64,000 nt of DNA from Pseudomonas sp. GOM7 (GTDB taxonomy: Bacteria; Pseudomonadota; Gammaproteobacteria; Pseudomonadales; Pseudomonadaceae): positions 1,798,001-1,862,000 of the forward strand of contig NZ_CP113519.1 of the NCBI RefSeq assembly GCF_026723825.1, written 5' to 3'. Below the pieces are notes generated by a model. It had not been told where the DNA came from. It worked only from the letters and a program-made list of their open reading frames with translations, and did not search any database. Positions 20,279 through 29,584 of the stretch are shown here, piece after piece. How positions within the stretch are numbered: the first letter of the stretch is position 1; each line of letters opens with the position of its first letter. Position numbers and translations under genes: made by a program.

Positions 20279-20342
20279 GGTGCGCACAGCGCACCCTACG
20301 GTTTGGCATATGACGTGCCTCGTAGGGTGCGCCGTGCGCACC
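20279..20342. repeat. REPIN of the GGTGCGCAC family after pcaF
   Basis: GGTGCGCACAGCGCACCCTACG (20279-20300) faces its inverse, CGTAGGGTGCGCCGTGCGCACC, ending at 20342. A CTTCTCCCC/GGGGAGAGG palindrome follows at about 20366-20392. Both lie in the gap before pcaB. Confidence 0.88.
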
Positions 20343-20458
20343 ATAGCTTAGGGTGCCCGCCGTGCCAGTTCCTTCTCCCCTCTGGGGAGAGGGGCCGTGC
20401 GAGCGCTTGCAGGTTGATGCCACACTAGCCGTACATTTTTCCCAGGAGCGTTTCGCTC

Positions 20459-21811
20459 GTGAGCAACCAACTCTTCGATGCCTACTTCACCGCGCCGGCC
20501 ATGCGCGCGATCTTCTGCGATGCGGGGCGGGTGCAGGGCATGCTCGACTTCGAGGCCGCCCTGGCGCGGGCCGAGGCGCGCGTGGGGCTGATCCCCGCCG
20601 AGGCCGTGGCGCCCATCGAGGCTGCTTGCAAGGCCGAACTCTACGATTACCCGGCGCTGGCTCAGGCCATCGCCACGGCGGGCAATTCCGCCATCCCGCT
20701 GGTCAAGGCACTGGGCAAGCGCATCGCCGCCACTGACCCAGAGGCCGAGCGCTACGTGCACCTCGGCGCCACCAGCCAGGACGCCATGGACAGCGGCCTG
20801 GTGCTGCAACTGCGCGCCGCCATCGGTCTGCTGGAAAGCGATCTGGCGAAGTTGGCCAATGCCCTGGCGGCGCAGGCCGAGCGCCATATCGACACGCCCC
20901 TGGCCGGCCGTACCTGGCTGCAACAGGCCACGCCGGTGACCCTTGGCATGAAGCTGGCCGGCGTGCTCGGCGCGGTCACCCGTCATCGCCAGCGCCTGGC
21001 CGAACTCAAGCCGCGCCTGCTGTGCCTGCAGTTCGGCGGCGCCTCCGGCAGTCTGGCGGCGTTGGGCGACGCCGGCTGGGCCGTCAGCGGTGCGCTGGCG
21101 CAGGAGCTGCAATTGACCCTGCCCGAGCAGCCCTGGCACACCCAGCGTGATCGCCTGGTGGAGTTCGCCAACCTGCTGGGCATGATCGCCGGCAGCCTGG
21201 GCAAGCTGGGCCGCGACCTCAGCCTGTTGATGCAGACCGAGGCCGGCGAAGTTTTCGAGCCAGCGGCGCCCGGCAAGGGCGGTTCCTCCACCATGCCGCA
21301 CAAGCGTAATCCGGTCAGTGCGGCGGTACTGATCGGCGCCGCCACCCGCGCGCCGGGCCTGGTGGCGACGATGCTGGCCGCCATGCCGCAGGAGCACGAG
21401 CGCAGCCTCGGCCTGTGGCACGCCGAGTGGGACACCCTGCCGGAGCTGTGCTGCCTGGTCTCCGGCGCCTTGCAGCAGGCGCTGGTCGTGGTGCCGGGGC
21501 TGGAGGTGGATGCCGCGCGCATGCGCGCCAATCTGGAATTGACCCAGGGCCTGGTGCTGGCCGAGGCGGTGAGCATCGCCCTGGCGCAGAAGATCGGCCG
21601 CGACGCCGCCCATCACCTGATCGAGCAGTGCTGCAAACAGGCGGTGCGCGAGGGCGTTCATCTACGCGCCGTACTCGGCGCCAACGCGGAGGTCAGCGCA
21701 CAACTTTCCGCTGCCGAGCTGGATCGCCTGCTCGATGCGGCGCATTACCTGGGCCAGGCTCGCCGTTGGGTCGAGCGGGCCGTTGCCGAACACAAGCAAT
21801 TTTCGCCTTAG
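20459..21811 (+). CDS. pcaB: 3-carboxy-cis,cis-muconate cycloisomerase
   Basis: Member of the fumarase/aspartase superfamily that lactonises beta-carboxymuconate. The 450-residue protein contains the signature GGSSTMPHKRNPV with the catalytic-loop serine, HLGATSQDAMDSG, and TWLQQATPVTLGMK. The start is GTG at 20459, with AGGAG about 10 bases upstream; no ATG is available in frame nearby. pcaD follows 9 bases after its stop. Confidence 0.95.
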   Translation: MSNQLFDAYFTAPAMRAIFCDAGRVQGMLDFEAALARAEARVGLIPAEAVAPIEAACKAELYDYPALAQAIATAGNSAIPLVKALGKRIAATDPEAERYVHLGATSQDAMDSGLVLQLRAAIGLLESDLAKLANALAAQAERHIDTPLAGRTWLQQATPVTLGMKLAGVLGAVTRHRQRLAELKPRLLCLQFGGASGSLAALGDAGWAVSGALAQELQLTLPEQPWHTQRDRLVEFANLLGMIAGSLGKLGRDLSLLMQTEAGEVFEPAAPGKGGSSTMPHKRNPVSAAVLIGAATRAPGLVATMLAAMPQEHERSLGLWHAEWDTLPELCCLVSGALQQALVVVPGLEVDAARMRANLELTQGLVLAEAVSIALAQKIGRDAAHHLIEQCCKQAVREGVHLRAVLGANAEVSAQLSAAELDRLLDAAHYLGQARRWVERAVAEHKQFSP

Positions 21812-21820
21812 GAGTCACTC

Positions 21821-22609
21821 ATGCCTGCCTTACGTCTCGCCGATGGCGATTTGAACTACCTGCTCGAAGGCCCGGCCGCTGCGCCAGTGCTGGTGCTCTC
21901 CAACTCCCTGGGCACCGACCTGCACATGTGGGATGCGCAGATCCCGGCCTTCACCCAGCACTTCCAGGTACTGCGCTACGACACCCGTGGTCATGGCGCC
22001 TCGCTGGTGAGCAAAGGCCCGTACAGCATCGAACAGAACGGTCGCGACGTGCTGGCCCTGCTCGATGCGCTGGGCATTGCCAAGGCGCATTTCTGTGGCC
22101 TGTCCATGGGCGGCCTGATCGGCCAGTGGCTGGGCATCAACGCGCCCGAACGCATCGAGCGCCTGGTGCTGTGCAACACCGCTGCCAAGATCGGCACGCC
22201 GGAGGTGTGGAACCCGCGTATCGAAACCGTGCTCGCTGGTGGCGCGCAGGCCATGCGCGATTTGCGCGATGCGTCGATCTCGCGCTGGTTCACCGCCGAT
22301 TTCGCCGAGGCCAACCCAGGCAAGGTCGAGCCCATCGTCGGCATGCTGGCGCAGACTTCGCCCGAAGGCTACGCGGCCAACTGTGCGGCGGTGCGCGATG
22401 CCGATTTCCGCGAGCAGCTTGGCAGCATCGTCGCACCGACGCTGATCGTTTGTGGCAGCGGCGACCCGGTGACCACTCCCGAGCATGGCCGCTTCATGCA
22501 GGAGCGCATCGCGGGTGCCGAGCTGGTGGAGTTCCACGCCGCGCACCTGTCCAACGTGCAGGCCGGTGATGAATTCAGCCAGCGCGTGCTGGATTTTCTG
22601 CGCGCCTGA
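21821..22609 (+). CDS. pcaD: 3-oxoadipate enol-lactonase
   Basis: Alpha/beta hydrolase that opens beta-ketoadipate enol-lactone to beta-ketoadipate. The 262-residue protein shows the oxyanion region SNSLGTDLHMWD, the nucleophile elbow GLSMGG with the catalytic serine, an acid in CGSGDPVTT and the histidine in FHAAHLSNVQ. It is preceded by TAGGAG. A REPIN separates it from pcaC; in many bacteria the two are adjacent or fused. Confidence 0.95.
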   Translation: MPALRLADGDLNYLLEGPAAAPVLVLSNSLGTDLHMWDAQIPAFTQHFQVLRYDTRGHGASLVSKGPYSIEQNGRDVLALLDALGIAKAHFCGLSMGGLIGQWLGINAPERIERLVLCNTAAKIGTPEVWNPRIETVLAGGAQAMRDLRDASISRWFTADFAEANPGKVEPIVGMLAQTSPEGYAANCAAVRDADFREQLGSIVAPTLIVCGSGDPVTTPEHGRFMQERIAGAELVEFHAAHLSNVQAGDEFSQRVLDFLRA

Positions 22610-22618
22610 ACCTGCCAT

Positions 22619-22675
22619 GGTGCGCACGGCGCACCCTACGGTTCCACGCACACCGTAGGGTGCGCTATGCGCACC
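22619..22675. repeat. REPIN of the GGTGCGCAC family between pcaD and pcaC
   Basis: GGTGCGCACGGCGCACCCTACG (22619-22640) faces an inverted copy ending GCGCACC at 22675. It lies in the 89-base gap inside the pcaBDC operon. Confidence 0.88.
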
Positions 22676-22698
22676 GCTTCTTTTTTCGGAGTGATGCT

Positions 22699-23094
22699 AT
22701 GGACGAGAAACAACGCTACGAAGCCGGCATGCAGGTGCGCCGCGCGGTGCTGGGCGATGCCCATGTCGACCGCAGCCTGCAGAACCTGACGCCGTTCAAC
22801 GAAGAGTTCCAGGAGATGATCACCCGGCATGCCTGGGGCGATATCTGGACCCGACCGGGCCTGCCACGCCATACCCGCAGCCTGATCACCATTGCCATGC
22901 TGATCGGCATGAACCGCGAGGGCGAGCTCAAGCTGCACCTGCGTGCGGCAAAGAACAATGGGGTGAGCCGCGAAGAGATCAAGGAAGTGATCATGCAGAG
23001 CGCCATCTACTGTGGCATCCCGGCGGCCAACGCCACCTTCCACCTGGCCGAAGCGGTGTGGGATGAGCTGGGTGTGGAATCGCTGGAAAGCTGA
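22699..23094 (+). CDS. pcaC: 4-carboxymuconolactone decarboxylase
   Basis: Decarboxylates gamma-carboxymuconolactone to beta-ketoadipate enol-lactone, between PcaB and PcaD in the pathway. Its 131 residues include the family segments HAWGDIWTRPGLPRHTRSL and ELKLHLRAAKNNGVSREEI, and AIYCGIPAANATFH. The start at 22699 follows CGGAG at 22687; the longer in-frame upstream start lies in the REPIN. It is the last gene of the catabolic cluster. Confidence 0.95.
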   Translation: MDEKQRYEAGMQVRRAVLGDAHVDRSLQNLTPFNEEFQEMITRHAWGDIWTRPGLPRHTRSLITIAMLIGMNREGELKLHLRAAKNNGVSREEIKEVIMQSAIYCGIPAANATFHLAEAVWDELGVESLES

Positions 23095-23201
23095 GGGCAT
23101 CAAGCGGCAGCAAGTGCTCAACTTCGTTGATCATGATGCCTTCGTCAGGTCGGGAAATTTCTGCTTGGCAAGGCGTTGCTCGATGCACTACTCTCCGGTG
23201 A

Positions 23202-23258
23202 CCGGGCTAACGAAGTGGAACAGGCAGGACGCCGGCCCCATGCACTTCGTTAGCTCGG
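23202..23258. repeat. Long imperfect hairpin downstream of pcaC
   Basis: CCGGGCTAACGAAGTG (23202-23217) and CACTTCGTTAGCTCGG (23243-23258) are complementary at 15 of 16 positions with a 25-base loop. It lies in the otherwise empty 208-base gap between pcaC and metR. Confidence 0.6.
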
Positions 23259-23272
23259 TACTCATTCCTACT

Positions 23273-23297
23273 CGAAGCCCTCCTCATGAGGGCTTCG
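23273..23297. terminator. Bidirectional terminator between pcaC and metR
   Basis: CGAAGCCCTC (23273-23282), a CTCAT loop and GAGGGCTTCG (23288-23297) form a perfect 10-bp stem, followed by TCGTTTC on the plus strand. It sits 5 bases beyond the metR stop. Confidence 0.72.
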
Positions 23298-23302
23298 TCG
23301 TT

Positions 23303-24220
23303 TCAGCGCGCTACGCTGACCCCTTCCAGGCTGGCGAAGGAAGTGTCCTTGGCCGTGAGCAGGAAGTCGCGCATGAAGGGCGCATCGAGCATGTCGGTGC
23401 GGATCGCAGCGTACAGCGTGGCGAACAGCCCTTTCTCCCCCAGGCGCTTGGCGCTGACATAGCCACGCGAGCTGTACTCGTGCAGCGCCCAGTTGGGCAG
23501 GCCGCACACACCACGACCGCTGGCCACCAGTTGCATCATCATCACCGTCAGCTCGGATGTGCGTACCTGCGCCGGCTCCACGTCGGCCGGTTCGAGAAAA
23601 CGGGTAAAGATATCCAGGCGGTCGCGCTCCACTGGGTAGGTGATCAGGGTTTCCGTGAGCAGGTCATGTGGCTGGATGAAGGCCTTGTGTGCCAGGCGAT
23701 GCTGGTTGGCCACGGCGAGCATGGCCTCGTAGGTGAACAGCGGCACGTAGGTGATGCCGGCCAGCTCTACGGGGTCGGAGGTCACCACCAGGTCGAGGTC
23801 GCCACGGGCCAGGGCTGGCAGCGGGGCGAAGGAGAAACCCGAGGCCAGATCCAGCTCCACTTCCGGCCAGGCGTCGCGGAACTGGTCGATGGTCGGCATC
23901 AGCCACTGGAAACAGCTATGGCATTCGATGGCCATGTGCAGGCGGCCCGCCGTGCCGCCGGCCAGGCGCGCCAGATCACGCTCGGCGGCGCGCAGCAAGG
24001 GCAGGGTGGCGTCGGCCAGTTGCAGCAGGCGCAGCCCCGCACTGGTGAAGCGCACCGGCTTGGTCTTGCGCACGAAGAGCTGCAGGCCGAGGCGTTCCTC
24101 CAGTTCCTTGAACTGGTGCGACAGCGCCGACTGGGTCAGGTGCAGGCGCTCGGCGGCCTCCACCAGGCTGTCGGTTTCGCGCAGGGCATGCAGGGTTTTC
24201 AGGTGGCGTAGCTCGAGCAT
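23303..24220 (-). CDS. metR: LysR-family regulator of methionine biosynthesis
   Basis: A 305-residue LysR regulator beginning MLELRHLKTLHALRETDSLV, very close to MetR, with the helix-turn-helix at about residues 5-60 and LTQSALSHQFKELE inside it. MetR uses homocysteine as coactivator and activates metE. I chose the ATG at 24218-24220; the longer in-frame start adds a non-homologous MKPFQRPA. It is divergent from metE with an 8+8+8 palindrome between them. Confidence 0.93.
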   Translation of the reverse strand: MLELRHLKTLHALRETDSLVEAAERLHLTQSALSHQFKELEERLGLQLFVRKTKPVRFTSAGLRLLQLADATLPLLRAAERDLARLAGGTAGRLHMAIECHSCFQWLMPTIDQFRDAWPEVELDLASGFSFAPLPALARGDLDLVVTSDPVELAGITYVPLFTYEAMLAVANQHRLAHKAFIQPHDLLTETLITYPVERDRLDIFTRFLEPADVEPAQVRTSELTVMMMQLVASGRGVCGLPNWALHEYSSRGYVSAKRLGEKGLFATLYAAIRTDMLDAPFMRDFLLTAKDTSFASLEGVSVAR

Positions 24221-24244
24221 GGCGGGTCTCTGGAAAGGTTTCAC

Positions 24245-24268
24245 TCATCCAATATCGGGGTTGGATGA
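24245..24268. promoter_or_regulatory. Putative MetR operator in the metR-metE divergent region
   Basis: TCATCCAA (24245-24252), an 8-base spacer and TTGGATGA (24261-24268) form a perfect inverted repeat. Its position 25 bases upstream of metR and about 120 upstream of metE fits a shared MetR site. The sequence is not an exact match to the enterobacterial TGAA-N5-TTCA box. Confidence 0.55.
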
Positions 24269-24388
24269 AAGTGGCTCATACAGCCTACATGAGTAATTTT
24301 GTAGATCAAGACGAAAATCTTGAGTTTGTCTCACTCGCTACCGCTGCCGAGAATGGCGCCATCTCGATTGATTCTGGAGTTGCTCGTC

Positions 24389-26677
24389 ATGGCCCTGACC
24401 CATTCCCTCGGTTTCCCGCGCATCGGTCGCGACCGCGAACTGAAGAAAGCCCTTGAAGCCCACTGGAAAGGTGAGCTGGACGAAGCCGGCCTGCGCGCTG
24501 TCGGCCAGCGCCTGCGTGCCGAGCATTGGCAAGTGCAGAAGGATGCCGGCATCGACCTGCTGCCGGTGGGCGACTTCGCCTGGTATGACCAGGTGCTTGG
24601 TCATTCCCTGGCCTTCGGTGTGATCCCCGAGCGCTTCCGTTCGGCCGCTGGCAAGCCGACGCTGGATACCCTGTTCGCCATGGCGCGCGGCGTCAGCAAT
24701 GACTGCTGTGGCGGCGCCCATGCACAAGAGATGACCAAGTGGTTCGATACCAACTACCACTATCTGGTGCCGGAATTCAGCGCCGATCAGCACTTCGCCC
24801 TGAGCTGGGAACAACTCTTCGAGGAGGTGGACGAGGCCCATGCCCTGGGGCATCGGGTCAAGCCGGTGCTGATCGGCCCGCTGACCTACCTGTGGCTGGG
24901 CAAGGTCAAGGGCGGCGACTTCGACCGGCTGGAGCTGCTCGAGCGCCTGCTGCCGGTCTATGGCGAGATCTTCCAGCGTCTGGCCGCGCAAGGCGTGGAG
25001 TGGGTGCAGATCGACGAGCCGATCCTGGTGCTGGACTTGCCGCAGGACTGGAAGAACGCCTTCGAGCGCGCCTATAACCTGATCCAGCGCGAGCCGTGCA
25101 AGAAGCTGATCGCCACCTATTTCGGCGGCCTGGAAGACAACCTCGGGCTGGCCGCCAACCTACCGGTGGATGGCCTGCATATCGACCTGGTGCGGGCGCC
25201 GGAGCAGTACCCGACCATCCTCGACCGTCTGCCGGCTTACAAGGTGTTGTCGCTGGGCCTGGTCAACGGCCGCAACGTCTGGCGCTGCGACCTGGAAAAG
25301 GCCCTCGACCTGCTGCGGCACGCTCACGAGCGCCTGGGCGAGCGATTGTGGGTGGCGCCATCCTGCTCGCTGCTGCATAGCCCGGTGGATCTGGCCCGTG
25401 AAGACCAGCTCGATGCCGAGCTGAAAAGCTGGCTGGCTTTCGCCGTGCAGAAGTGCCAAGAGGTGGCGCTGCTCGGCAAGGCTCTGGCTACTCCCGAGGC
25501 TGCTGAGGTGCAGGCTGCACTGCAGGCGAGCCGCGCGGTGCAGGCCGCACGTAATGCCTCGACGCGCATTCACAAGCCCGAGGTGCAGGCGCGCCTGGCC
25601 GCGATTCGTCCGCGTCATGCCCAGCGCCAGTCGCCGTTCGCCGAACGCATTGGCAAGCAGCGCGAGCGCCTGCAATTGCCCGTGCTGCCTACCACCAGCA
25701 TCGGCTCCTTCCCGCAGACCTCGGCCATTCGCCTGGCACGCCAGGCATTCAGGCAAGGCAAGCTGAGCCAGGCCGACTACACCGAGGCCATGCATGCCGA
25801 AATCCGCCATGCCGTGCAGGTGCAGGAGCGCCTCGGCCTGGACGTGCTGGTGCATGGCGAGGCCGAGCGTAACGACATGGTCGAGTACTTCGCCGAGCAG
25901 CTCGACGGCTACGCCTTCACCCGCTTCGGCTGGGTACAGAGCTACGGTTCGCGCTGCGTCAAGCCGGCACTGATCGTCGGTGACCTGAGCCGGCCCAAGG
26001 CCATGACGGTGGAGTGGATCCGGTACGCCCAGGGTCTGACCGACAAGGTAATGAAAGGCATGCTGACCGGCCCGGTGACCATGCTGATGTGGTCGTTCCC
26101 GCGCGAGGACGTGTCCCGTGAGGTGCAGGCCAGGCAACTGGCGCTGGCGATTCGCGACGAGGTGCTGGATCTGGAGGCGGCCGGTATCCGAATCATCCAG
26201 ATCGACGAGGCGGCGTTCCGCGAAGGCCTGCCGCTGCGCCAGGCGGCCTGGCCGCAGTATCTGGACTGGGCCACCGAGGCCTTCCGCCTGTCCGCCAGCG
26301 GTGTGCGCGACGAAACGCAGATTCACACCCACATGTGCTACAGCGAATTCAATGACGTGATCGAGTCCATCGCGGCGATGGATGCCGATGTCATCACCAT
26401 CGAAACCTCGCGTTCGGACATGGAGCTGCTGGAGGCCTTTGAGCGCTTCGCCTACCCCAACGAAATCGGCCCTGGTGTGTACGACATTCACTCACCGCGT
26501 GTGCCCGACAGCGCCGAGATGGCCGGGCTGCTGCGCAAGGCGGCGCGGCGCATCCCGCTGGAACGGCTGTGGGTCAATCCCGATTGTGGGCTGAAGACCC
26601 GCGCCTGGCCGGAAACCGAAGCGGCGTTGGTGAACATGGTGGCAGCGGCCAGAAAACTGCGTGCCGAGCTGGCCTGA
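24389..26677 (+). CDS. metE: Cobalamin-independent methionine synthase
   Basis: Transfers the methyl group of 5-methyltetrahydropteroyltri-L-glutamate to homocysteine. The 762-residue length is full. The N-terminal half begins [20 protein letters not shown]; the catalytic C-terminal half contains the zinc-ligand regions [14 protein letters not shown] (His and Cys) and [10 protein letters not shown] (Cys). The start at 24389 follows GGAG and matches the family; a longer frame to 24320 is spurious. It is divergent from its presumed activator metR. Confidence 0.96.
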   Translation: MALTHSLGFPRIGRDRELKKALEAHWKGELDEAGLRAVGQRLRAEHWQVQKDAGIDLLPVGDFAWYDQVLGHSLAFGVIPERFRSAAGKPTLDTLFAMARGVSNDCCGGAHAQEMTKWFDTNYHYLVPEFSADQHFALSWEQLFEEVDEAHALGHRVKPVLIGPLTYLWLGKVKGGDFDRLELLERLLPVYGEIFQRLAAQGVEWVQIDEPILVLDLPQDWKNAFERAYNLIQREPCKKLIATYFGGLEDNLGLAANLPVDGLHIDLVRAPEQYPTILDRLPAYKVLSLGLVNGRNVWRCDLEKALDLLRHAHERLGERLWVAPSCSLLHSPVDLAREDQLDAELKSWLAFAVQKCQEVALLGKALATPEAAEVQAALQASRAVQAARNASTRIHKPEVQARLAAIRPRHAQRQSPFAERIGKQRERLQLPVLPTTSIGSFPQTSAIRLARQAFRQGKLSQADYTEAMHAEIRHAVQVQERLGLDVLVHGEAERNDMVEYFAEQLDGYAFTRFGWVQSYGSRCVKPALIVGDLSRPKAMTVEWIRYAQGLTDKVMKGMLTGPVTMLMWSFPREDVSREVQARQLALAIRDEVLDLEAAGIRIIQIDEAAFREGLPLRQAAWPQYLDWATEAFRLSASGVRDETQIHTHMCYSEFNDVIESIAAMDADVITIETSRSDMELLEAFERFAYPNEIGPGVYDIHSPRVPDSAEMAGLLRKAARRIPLERLWVNPDCGLKTRAWPETEAALVNMVAAARKLRAELA

Positions 26678-26796
26678 TTTCAGCCCTGAGGCTGACCCAT
26701 GTTCAAGCACTCCGCGTTACTTCTGGGTTACCTTAGGTTCAGGCGCGTGCAGAGCCCGCCCAGGAGGGCGAACGGAATCGTTGTGGAAGAGGTTGA

Positions 26797-26962
26797 GCGA
26801 CATGGATGTCGCGAGAGCCGTGATGGGCCAGGGATGGCCCTTCGCGGCGGGCCTCTGGAACGGCGATGGAGTGAGCGAACCCTCGCGCAGCGAGGGCCGG
26901 ATGACCGGGCGGAGGGTTTTGGTTACTTTTGCCCGTCAAAAGTGACTCGCCCGGGAGGGCGA
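26797..26962. ncRNA. Chain of five perfect hairpins downstream of metE (structured RNA or repeat)
   Basis: Five consecutive perfect stems fall within 166 bases: 26797-26812 (GCGACAT/ATGTCGC), 26825-26840 (GGGCCA, loop GGGA, TGGCCC), 26880-26896 (CCCTCGC/GCGAGGG), 26925-26943 (ACTTTTG/CAAAAGT) and 26947-26962 (TCGCCC, loop GGGA, GGGCGA). No reading frame here looks coding. It fills most of the 450-base gap between metE and the Yip1 gene. It may be a dispersed pseudomonad repeat or a structured transcript; strand and function are unknown. Confidence 0.5.
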
Positions 26963-27083
26963 AACAGGAGCTATCAGCAGAACGCCGATAAGCGGCTTGA
27001 GCATCGAAAATACCCCACGCACTCACACAAGCTTGCCAATCCGGTGTCAACCAAGCACTCCCCCTAAGATGTGACTCACCATG

Positions 27084-27108
27084 AAAAAGGCCGCCCGAGT
27101 GGGCGGCC
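27084..27108 (-). terminator. Rho-independent terminator of the Yip1 gene
   Basis: On the minus strand GGCCGCCC, loop ACTC and GGGCGGCC are followed by TTTTT (27084-27088 on the plus strand). The stem is perfect over 8 bp. It lies 20 bases beyond the stop codon at 27128. Confidence 0.85.
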
Positions 27109-27127
27109 CTGTTCGTGGGTGTCGTGG

Positions 27128-27727
27128 TCAGTTGGTATACACCGGGCCAACCCCCAGCCCCCAGAGGATCACCGAGCTGGCGATCATCGCCACCAGCACC
27201 ACCAGACCTACCGCCAGCACTGAGCTGGAGAACATGAAACCCTCGTCCTCGGGGATGTTCATGAAGGTGGGGATGCCGACATACAGCAGGTACACCGTGT
27301 AGCAGATCGCCACCGTGCCGACGATCATGCCCAGCCACAGGTGCGGGTACAGCGCCGCCAGGCCACCGATGAACAGCGGCGTCGCGGTGTAGGCGGCGAA
27401 CACCACGCATTGCGTCAGGTTGGGATTGGCGTCGTAGGTGCGCGCCATCCAGTGGATGAAGGCACCCATTACCGCCACGCCGGCGAGCATCGCCAGATAG
27501 GACATGAACGCCATGCTCATCGCGCTGGCTTCGGTGAGCATGACGGGTGGTCGGTCGCCGATGGCCCAGCCGACCTGAGTGGTACCAATGAAGGCCGAAA
27601 TGGCCGGGATGGCTGCAAGCAGCAGTACGTGGGTCAGGTACATGTGGCTGATGCTTTCTTCCTCGCCACGGATTTCCTGCCACTCCTGATCGGGATGGGT
27701 GAAGAGCCCCCAGACGTGATGGATCAT
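27128..27727 (-). CDS. Yip1-family (DUF1282) inner-membrane protein
   Basis: A 199-residue integral membrane protein. The N-terminal segment IHHVWGLFTHPDQEWQEIR is typical of this family and precedes about five hydrophobic segments (around residues 30-50, 70-95, 105-130, 140-160 and 170-195). Function is unknown. The ATG at 27725-27727 is preceded by GAGGAGGTG; the GTG three codons upstream lies within the ribosome site. It has its own terminator and stands alone between metE and the DnaJ-like gene. Confidence 0.82.
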   Translation of the reverse strand: MIHHVWGLFTHPDQEWQEIRGEEESISHMYLTHVLLLAAIPAISAFIGTTQVGWAIGDRPPVMLTEASAMSMAFMSYLAMLAGVAVMGAFIHWMARTYDANPNLTQCVVFAAYTATPLFIGGLAALYPHLWLGMIVGTVAICYTVYLLYVGIPTFMNIPEDEGFMFSSSVLAVGLVVLVAMIASSVILWGLGVGPVYTN

Positions 27728-27891
27728 GCCAAACACCTCCTCTTGTAATGACGGTCGCTCCCATAGCGCCCGGCGCGCATGACCAGCGCCACCGGGTACC
27801 CAGGTCGAGTCTGTGCGACCTTATGTCGCAGTATAGGATGGGTCTGCAGGGGGCGTAGTGCCTGGCTTTAGAGTGAATCGCTCTCTACGGC

Positions 27892-28485
27892 TCAGTTGTA
27901 ATAGCGGGTCAGAATTTCCATGGCCTTGTTGATCGACTGCAGGCGCTGCGTGCTGCCGCCTCGATCCGGATGGTGCAGGCTGACCAATTGCCGATAGCGC
28001 TGCTTGATCCGGGGCAGGTCGAGCGGCTGGTGATCATCGAGCTCGAACAGTTGCAGGGCGGCGAGCTTTTCCTCGCCACCTTGCATGCGCGTCCAGAAAC
28101 TGGTCAGCAGGCGTTCGACGTCCTGCTCGTCGGTTTCGCGCAGGTGGCCCATATCCAGGTAGTAGTCGCGCAGCGCATCGCGTTCGCTCAGGGCCGCGTC
28201 GCCCGCATGGTAGGGCAGCAGGCGAATGCACAGCGGACTGATCTCGAGCAAGTGGCTCTGCTGCTGCCAGAGCGTATCGCGCAGGCGGTAGAGGGCGTTG
28301 AACAGCAGGAAGTGGGTGCGAAACAGCACCAGCTTGTCGGTCAGCGGCAGGTTGGGCAGGTGGCCACTGTGGCGGGCCTTGAGCTGCTGGATCAGGGCGT
28401 ATTCGGCCAGGCCGTCTGGCGCGGCCTGGAGCAGTTGCAGCACCTGTTCGGCGAGATCCTGGCTGGGGTCTAGGTCGTCATTCAT
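27892..28485 (-). CDS. DnaJ-related protein
   Basis: A 197-residue protein with an N-terminal DNAJ-related domain (about residues 8-135) and a C-terminal J domain (about 140-197) containing the HPD motif in LVSLHHPDRGG. The J domain stimulates a DnaK-type ATPase; the specific partner is unknown. Unlike canonical DnaJ, the J domain is at the C-terminus and there is no zinc finger. It is divergent from ttcA, with about 100 bases between. Confidence 0.85.
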   Translation of the reverse strand: MNDDLDPSQDLAEQVLQLLQAAPDGLAEYALIQQLKARHSGHLPNLPLTDKLVLFRTHFLLFNALYRLRDTLWQQQSHLLEISPLCIRLLPYHAGDAALSERDALRDYYLDMGHLRETDEQDVERLLTSFWTRMQGGEEKLAALQLFELDDHQPLDLPRIKQRYRQLVSLHHPDRGGSTQRLQSINKAMEILTRYYN

Positions 28486-28586
28486 CGGCCCAGACTAGCA
28501 TTTCATTGCGGGCGGGGTAGGGGCGCGGCGCCATTGTGCGTAAAATGTCGCGCTTTCGTTCCCACTCCCTCGGATTTCGACGCACC

Positions 28587-29411
28587 ATGGGCACCCTTTC
28601 GGTCAACCAGAACAAACTGCAGAAGCGCATTCGCCGCCTGGCCGGCGAAGCCATCACCGACTTCAACATGATCGAGGATGGCGACAAGGTGATGGTCTGC
28701 CTGTCCGGCGGCAAGGACAGCTACACCATGCTCGACGTGCTGCTGTATCTGCAGAAGGTGGCGCCGATCAAGTTCGAGATCGTCGCGGTGAACATGGATC
28801 AGAAGCAGCCAGGCTTCCCCGAGCACGTGCTGCCGGCCTATCTGGAATCCATCGGCGTGGCCTACCACATCATCGAGAAGGACACCTACTCGGTGGTCAA
28901 GGAGAAGATCCCCGAGGGCAAGACCACCTGCTCGCTGTGCTCGCGCCTGCGTCGCGGCACCCTGTACACCTACGCCGACGAGATCGGCGCGACCAAGATG
29001 GCCCTGGGGCATCACCGCGACGACATCCTGGAAACCTTCTTCCTCAACATGTTCTACGGCGGCACGCTCAAGGCCATGCCGCCCAAGCTGCTGTCCGACG
29101 ACGGTCGCAACGTGGTGATCCGCCCGCTGGCCTACTGCGCTGAGGCCGATATCGAGGCCTACAGCCAGCTCAAGCAGTTCCCCATCATCCCGTGCAACCT
29201 CTGTGGCTCGCAGGAGAACCTGCAGCGCCAGGTGGTCAAGGAGATGTTGCAGGAGTGGGAGCGCAAGAGCCCGGGGCGTGTCGAGATCATGTTCCGCGCC
29301 CTGCAGAACGTGCACCCCTCGCAACTGGCCGACCGCAACCTGTTCGACTTCAAGAGCCTGAAGATCGACGACAGCGCCACGCCGCGCTTTCTCGATGTGA
29401 TGAGCCTGTAG
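28587..29411 (+). CDS. ttcA: tRNA 2-thiocytidine synthetase
   Basis: ATP-dependent enzyme that thiolates cytidine 32 of tRNA. The 274-residue protein has the PP-loop SGGKDS (about residues 40-45), the cysteine pairs TTCSLCSR and IPCNLCGSQ that bind the Fe-S cluster, and [10 protein letters not shown]. The start [15 protein letters not shown] agrees with the family. Its stop TAG (29409-29411) is itself the first bases of a GTAGGGTGGAT repeat. Confidence 0.95.
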   Translation: MGTLSVNQNKLQKRIRRLAGEAITDFNMIEDGDKVMVCLSGGKDSYTMLDVLLYLQKVAPIKFEIVAVNMDQKQPGFPEHVLPAYLESIGVAYHIIEKDTYSVVKEKIPEGKTTCSLCSRLRRGTLYTYADEIGATKMALGHHRDDILETFFLNMFYGGTLKAMPPKLLSDDGRNVVIRPLAYCAEADIEAYSQLKQFPIIPCNLCGSQENLQRQVVKEMLQEWERKSPGRVEIMFRALQNVHPSQLADRNLFDFKSLKIDDSATPRFLDVMSL

Positions 29412-29480
29412 GGTGGATCACGCTTTACCGATCCACCGTGCAGCGGATTGGTGGATGTAAAAGGCGACATCCACCCTACG
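29408..29480. repeat. Palindromic repeat of the GTAGGGTGGAT family
   Basis: GTAGGGTGGATCACGC at 29408 and the inverse CATCCACCCTACG ending at 29480 face each other, with a further GATCCACC/GGTGGAT pair between. The repeat starts within the ttcA stop codon. Related copies lie at about 51767, 54455 and, in frame, inside hrpA. Confidence 0.8.
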
Positions 29481-29584
29481 CCCCACTCACGGGTTCGAGC
29501 CACTCGTGGGAGGGGCTTTAGCCGCGACGCTTGCCAGGCCACAAACGCCTGGAGTAAGGTTCGGCCATCGCTTTGGAGAATTCC

